From positions 1 to 8,963 of the forward strand of contig DATIPA010000192.1 of the NCBI GenBank assembly GCA_035472475.1: a DNA stretch of 8,963 nt, read 5' to 3'. The DNA is from JAFAXD01 sp035472475. GTDB lineage: Bacteria; Pseudomonadota; Alphaproteobacteria; Rhizobiales; Xanthobacteraceae. The notes below the pieces were generated by a model. It saw only the letters and a program-made list of their open reading frames with translations, made no database searches and was not told the origin of the DNA. Shown here in pieces: positions 5,730-8,963 of the stretch. Positions within the stretch are counted from its first letter, which is position 1. Every line of letters begins with the position of its first letter. The position numbers and the translations under genes were made by a program.

Positions 5730-6956
5730 TTGGGCGATCCGATCAAGCCGCGCGACATCAAGGACGTCGAGACCGCCGTGCAGTGGGCGCTGACGCAGGG
5801 CAAGACCCTCGAGGTCGTGGGGCAGGGGAGCAAGCGCGCGTTGGGACGGCCGGCGCAGACCGAGGCCACGCTCGATCTGTCCGGCCTTGCCGGCGTGACC
5901 CTCTACGAACCTGAGGAGCTCGTGCTGTCTGCGAAGGCCGGTACGCCGCTCGCCGAAATCGAGGGGCTGACGGCAAGCCGTGGCCAGGAGCTTGCGTTCG
6001 ACCCGATGGATTACGGCCCGCTGCTCGGGGTTGCGCGCGGACTGGGCACAATCGGCGGCATGCTGGCGAGCAACCTCTCGGGCTCGCGGCGGCTCAAAGC
6101 GGGCGCCGCCCGCGACCACTTTCTGGGGTTCACGGCGGTTTCGGGACGCGGCGAGACGTTCAAATCGGGCGGGCGGGTGGTCAAGAACGTGACCGGCTAC
6201 GACCTCTGCAAGTTGCTTGCGGGCTCCTTCGGCACGCTCGCCGTCATGACCGACGTTACCCTCAAGACGCTGCCAAGAGCCGAGACCGAGGCAACCGTGC
6301 TGGTGACCGGCCTGGAGGACGGCAAAGCCATCGGCGCCCTGGCGACGGCCGTGGGCTCCTCGTGCGATGTGTCCGCCGCCGCGCATCTGCCCGCGGCGGT
6401 CGCGCCCCGGATGCTGGGCGAGGCCGGCGTCGACCGCGCTGCGACCGCGATGCGGCTCGAGGGCGTTGAGGCGTCGGTTGCACATCGCACGCGCGCACTT
6501 TGCGAACTGGTGCGCTTTTCGGGCGAACTGACCATACTCGAGGAGCGCCGGTCCCGCGCCGCCTGGCTTGCGATCCGGGACATGACCGGATTTGCCGCCG
6601 TCGGCCGTGCCGGGGAACGTTCGCTCTGGCGCATCTCGACTGCGCCGGCGCGCGGGGCCGAACTCGGCCGGCGGTTGGCCGCATCGGCCGACGTTGAGCT
6701 CGCCTACGATTGGGCGGGCGGACTCATCTGGGCGGCGGTCGCACCCTCCGATGATGCCGGTGCGGCGATCGTGCGCCCGGCTGTCGCCGAGAGCGGCGGC
6801 TATGCCACGCTGGTACGCGCGCCGACCGCCGTGCGCGCGTTGGTGCCGGTGTTCGAGCCGCAAGCAGGGCCGCTCGCCGCGTTGACGGCGCGCATCAAGG
6901 AGAGCTTTGATCCCCGCGGTGTGCTCAATCCGGGCCGAATGTGGGCCGGCCTGTAG
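5730..6956 (+). CDS. glcE: Glycolate oxidase FAD-binding subunit GlcE
   Basis: This 408-residue protein is the second flavin subunit of glycolate oxidase, which works with GlcD and the iron-sulfur subunit GlcF. It has an N-terminal PCMH-type FAD-binding domain. GQGSKRALG at 31-39 and LAFDPMDYGPLLG come first, followed by GTIGGMLASNLSG at 106-118 and KNVTGYDLCKL at 152-162 with SFGTLAVMTDVTLKTLP after it. All are hallmark segments of the GlcE branch. The C-terminus FDPRGVLNPGRMWAGL is the standard ending of the family. It is longer than E. coli GlcE (about 350 residues). The start is a TTG at 5730, supported by AGGGG at 5717-5721, 8 nt upstream, overlapping the stop of the preceding gene. The gene is separated from glcD by about 5.3 kb but sits 19 nt before glcF. 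With no space for a terminator upstream, transcription probably comes through the coiled-coil gene and the pump. Confidence 0.93.
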   Translation: MGDPIKPRDIKDVETAVQWALTQGKTLEVVGQGSKRALGRPAQTEATLDLSGLAGVTLYEPEELVLSAKAGTPLAEIEGLTASRGQELAFDPMDYGPLLGVARGLGTIGGMLASNLSGSRRLKAGAARDHFLGFTAVSGRGETFKSGGRVVKNVTGYDLCKLLAGSFGTLAVMTDVTLKTLPRAETEATVLVTGLEDGKAIGALATAVGSSCDVSAAAHLPAAVAPRMLGEAGVDRAATAMRLEGVEASVAHRTRALCELVRFSGELTILEERRSRAAWLAIRDMTGFAAVGRAGERSLWRISTAPARGAELGRRLAASADVELAYDWAGGLIWAAVAPSDDAGAAIVRPAVAESGGYATLVRAPTAVRALVPVFEPQAGPLAALTARIKESFDPRGVLNPGRMWAGL

Positions 6957-6975
6957 GCTTTGATCGAGACGTTCG

Positions 6976-8349
6976 GTGCAGACCAACTTCAGCCTGGCGC
7001 AACTCGCCGACCCGCAGACCGCGGAAGCAAACAAGATCCTGCGCGCCTGCGTGCATTGCGGATTCTGCACCGCCACCTGCCCGACCTATGTTCTGCTTGG
7101 CGATGAGCTCGATTCGCCGCGCGGCCGTATCTACCTGATCAAGGAGATGCTGGAGCACGACCGGCCTGCGTCCGAAGAAGTCGTCACCCATATCGACCGT
7201 TGTTTGTCGTGCCTCGCATGCATGACGACCTGTCCGTCGGGCGTGCACTACATGCACCTCGTCGATCATGCGCGCGCGCATATCGAGCGTACCTTCAGAC
7301 GGCCGCTGCGCGAGCGGATGCTGCGTGCACTGCTCGCCCGCGTCTTACCCGATCCGCACCTGTTTCGATTGGCGGTGATTGCGGCACGGCCTGCGAAGGC
7401 GCTTGCCCCGCTTTTGGAGCGCGTCGGCTTCACGTCGTTGGCTGCCATGCTGCGGCTTGCGCCGGCGCGCGCTCCGGCGAGCCCGCGCCACGAGACCGAA
7501 GACTTGCGTGCGGCCGGTATGGGGACTGATCGATCAGAACGCGAAGGCCGCGCCGCCCGGCGACGGGTGGCGCTGCTGTCAGGCTGCGTTGCCAGCGTGC
7601 TCTCGCCGCATATCAACGCCGCGGCGGCACGCGTGCTGACCCGCCAGGGCATCGACGTGGTGACAGCCGAGGGGGAGGGGTGTTGCGGGGCGCTGGTGCA
7701 TCACCTGGGCCGCGAGGAACAGGCGCGGGCCCAGGCGCGCGCCAACATCGACGCATGGACCCGGGAGATCGAGGCGGGCGGGCTTGAAGCGATCCTCACC
7801 ACGGCTTCCGGCTGCGGCACGATGCTTAAGGACTACGGTTTTCTGTTCCGCAACGATCCCGACTACGCCCGCAAGGCTGCGAAAATCTCAGGGCTTGTCC
7901 GGGATATCTCCGAGTACCTCGTGAGTTTGCCGCTACAGGCAACCAAGGCGCGCCCGCTGGTCGTTGCCTATCACGGGGCATGCTCGCTCCAGCATGGGCA
8001 AAAGATCACGCGCGAACCCAGAAAGCTGCTGTCCAGCCTGGGCTTCCGCGTCGAGGAGATCCCCGAAGGCCACCTTTGTTGTGGTTCTGCTGGCACTTAC
8101 AACATGCTGCAGCCTGCCCTGGCGCTACGGTTGCGCGCGCGCAAGCTCGCCAATATCGAACGATTGAAACCTGACGTCGTTGCGGCCGGCAACGTTGGAT
8201 GCATCACCCAGCTTGCAGCCGGTACACCGGTTCCCGTTGTGCATCCGGTCGAACTCGTCGACTGGGCGACCGGCGGACCGGCGCCAATTGGCTTGGCTGA
8301 TCGCGACTTTTCGGTGATTACGCCGCTTGCGAGCGCTGTAATGACGTAG
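6976..8349 (+). CDS. glcF: Glycolate oxidase iron-sulfur subunit GlcF
   Basis: This 457-residue protein carries electrons from the flavin subunits of glycolate oxidase towards the quinone pool at the inner membrane. Two ferredoxin-type 4Fe-4S motifs are complete: Cys25, 28, 31 and 35 (CVHCGFCTATCP) and Cys76, 79, 82 and 86 (CLSCLACMTTCP). Two cysteine-rich CCG domains follow, with CCG at residues 236-238 and again at 368-370 (HLCCGSAGTYN). No cluster ligand is missing. The protein is some 50 residues longer than E. coli GlcF. The extra length includes an Arg/Ala-rich linker at about 160-195 before the first CCG domain and a short C-terminal tail. The start is GTG at 6976: a stop in frame at 6961 leaves no earlier choice, and only a weak GAGA (6966-6969) serves as ribosome binding site. 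It is the last gene of the run; the next gene starts 135 nt on. Other two-domain CCG proteins exist, but glcE next door makes GlcF secure. Confidence 0.94.
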   Translation: MQTNFSLAQLADPQTAEANKILRACVHCGFCTATCPTYVLLGDELDSPRGRIYLIKEMLEHDRPASEEVVTHIDRCLSCLACMTTCPSGVHYMHLVDHARAHIERTFRRPLRERMLRALLARVLPDPHLFRLAVIAARPAKALAPLLERVGFTSLAAMLRLAPARAPASPRHETEDLRAAGMGTDRSEREGRAARRRVALLSGCVASVLSPHINAAAARVLTRQGIDVVTAEGEGCCGALVHHLGREEQARAQARANIDAWTREIEAGGLEAILTTASGCGTMLKDYGFLFRNDPDYARKAAKISGLVRDISEYLVSLPLQATKARPLVVAYHGACSLQHGQKITREPRKLLSSLGFRVEEIPEGHLCCGSAGTYNMLQPALALRLRARKLANIERLKPDVVAAGNVGCITQLAAGTPVPVVHPVELVDWATGGPAPIGLADRDFSVITPLASAVMT

Positions 8350-8392
8350 AAAAATACGTTGGTATGTTTTAAGTGATAGTTGCCGTGCCTTA

Positions 8393-8431
8393 GCGGCTCC
8401 GACCGAATCAGAAATAAATGAGCGGAGCCGC
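8393..8431. terminator. GC-rich hairpin after glcF, possible terminator or regulatory structure
   Basis: GCGGCTCCG at 8393-8401 and CGGAGCCGC at 8423-8431 pair perfectly around a 21-nt A-rich loop. The hairpin sits in the 135-nt gap between glcF and the next gene, the most AT-rich stretch of the window. It is placed well to end the pump-glcEF transcript, but the loop is long and no T tract follows, so it may instead be part of the leader of the next gene. Confidence 0.4.
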
Positions 8432-8484
8432 GGGGAATACCGATACGCTTGAAGAGAGTTGCCAATAGGACCGGGAGGTCGATC

Positions 8485-8963
8485 ATGGCGAAAGCAACCA
8501 AGTCCAAAAAGCCCAGGAAAACGAAGCGCGCAGCGGCATCCCGCAAACCGAAGTCAGCCAAGGCTTCCGCCCGGAAGAAAATGGCGAAGCGGAAGCCCGC
8601 GCGCAAATCAGCGGCCCGCAAGGCGTCGTCGGCCCGCAAGTCGGCCGCGAAGCGCAAGCCGGCCGCGAAGCGCAAGCCGGCCGTAAAGGCTCGCAAGAAA
8701 ACCACCGCCGCAAAGCCGGCAGCGGTTGCGGCTCCGAGGCCCGCTCCAAAGCCGGCCGTTATCGCGAAGCCCGCTGCACCGCCTCCGATGCCCCCTCGCC
8801 CAGCGGCGCCGCCTCCGATGGCGCGACCTGCACCGCCGCCTCCGATGGGGCGACCTGCAGCGCCACCGCCGCCTCCGCGTCCCGCGATGGCACCGCCTCC
8901 ACGGCCGGCGATGCCGCCGACTGCGGCCCCGGCGGCTCCTACCCCGCCGCGACCGGCTCCGAC
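8485..8963 (+). CDS. Histone H1-like protein with proline-rich repetitive tail (3' end outside window)
   Basis: The reading frame is open from an ATG at 8485 to the window edge (159 codons, no stop), so the protein is incomplete. GGGAGG at 8473-8478, 6 nt upstream, is a strong ribosome binding site and supports the start. Residues 1-72 consist almost only of Lys, Arg, Ala, Ser and Pro, with KRKPAAK-type repeats, like bacterial histone H1-like nucleoid proteins and the AlgP type. Residues about 93-159 change to a proline-rich repeat, (A)PPPM-x-RP and variants. The protein has no signal peptide or membrane segment in view. The basic half probably binds DNA or RNA without sequence specificity; the proline half is probably disordered. 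Low-complexity composition makes homology hard to judge, and the function is inferred from composition only. It appears to be a separate transcription unit. Confidence 0.7.
   Translation, partial: MAKATKSKKPRKTKRAAASRKPKSAKASARKKMAKRKPARKSAARKASSARKSAAKRKPAAKRKPAVKARKKTTAAKPAAVAAPRPAPKPAVIAKPAAPPPMPPRPAAPPPMARPAPPPPMGRPAAPPPPPRPAMAPPPRPAMPPTAAPAAPTPPRPAP
8644..8679 (+). repeat. Perfect 18-nt tandem duplication in the basic half
   Basis: GCCGCGAAGCGCAAGCCG at 8644-8661 is repeated exactly at 8662-8679 and encodes AAKRKP twice. Degenerate versions of the same unit lie on both sides, which suggests growth of this domain by in-frame repeat slippage. Confidence 0.8.
8781..8847 (+). repeat. Short in-frame repeats coding the PPPM motif
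   Basis: GCCTCCGATG occurs at 8781, 8811 and 8838, so the spacing is 30 and then 27 nt. Both are multiples of three, and each copy codes the same PPM core of the proline-rich tail. Later units (to 8963) are diverged, with PPPR or AMPP in place of PPPM. Confidence 0.75.

Noticed and set aside
5544..7076. Long open frame on the minus strand (510 codons) opposite the coiled-coil gene and glcE
   Set aside because: It is antisense to recognisable GlcE, has an Arg/Ala/Gly-rich composition without motifs, and is the usual mirror frame of high-GC coding sequence.
8097..8705. Minus-strand frame with FAAGLRFAADLRA-like repeats
   Set aside because: The repeats are the complement of the KRA-rich repeats of the plus-strand gene at 8485, which has a strong ribosome binding site; the frame also runs back into glcF.

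Overview
The window is GC-rich, with strong G/C bias at third codon positions. It reads as a chromosomal stretch of an alphaproteobacterium, most likely of the order Hyphomicrobiales (Bradyrhizobium/Rhodoplanes-like). That placement is inferred from protein style and gene content, not from a marker gene. All supported genes lie on the + strand. I see no tRNA, rRNA, CRISPR array, insertion sequence or integrase.

Layout. (1) 1-414: the 3' end of glcD, the FAD subunit of glycolate oxidase, with an intact C-terminus. (2) 564-890: a small exported protein made largely of a 24-residue tandem repeat. (3) 891-1082: a non-coding gap with a perfect 16-nt palindrome, a perfect 15-bp inverted repeat and an imperfect 19-nt operator-like dyad. 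(4) 1083-5372: a two-gene RND efflux operon, a lipoprotein membrane-fusion protein followed by an HAE1-type pump. No outer-membrane channel gene is present. (5) 5398-5718: a small exported coiled-coil protein with two cysteines. (6) 5730-8349: glcE and glcF, the remaining glycolate oxidase subunits. (7) 8485 to the window edge: a protein with a Lys/Arg/Ala histone H1-like N-terminal half and a proline-rich repetitive C-terminal half, cut off by the window.

The most notable point is the arrangement. glcD, glcE and glcF encode one enzyme complex and are normally adjacent, but here glcD is separated from glcEF by about 5.3 kb holding the repeat protein, the efflux pump and the coiled-coil gene. 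The gaps from pump to coiled-coil gene to glcE to glcF are 25, 11 and 19 nt, with no convincing terminator. glcEF may therefore be transcribed with the pump from the intergenic region before 1083. If so, glycolate oxidation and efflux would share regulation, or the cell would need balanced expression from two transcription units to build GlcDEF.

The core enzymes and the pump are well-known families. The less familiar material is the repeat protein, the coiled-coil protein, the dyads before the pump and the histone-like/proline-rich protein. No clearly new defence or mobile system is visible.
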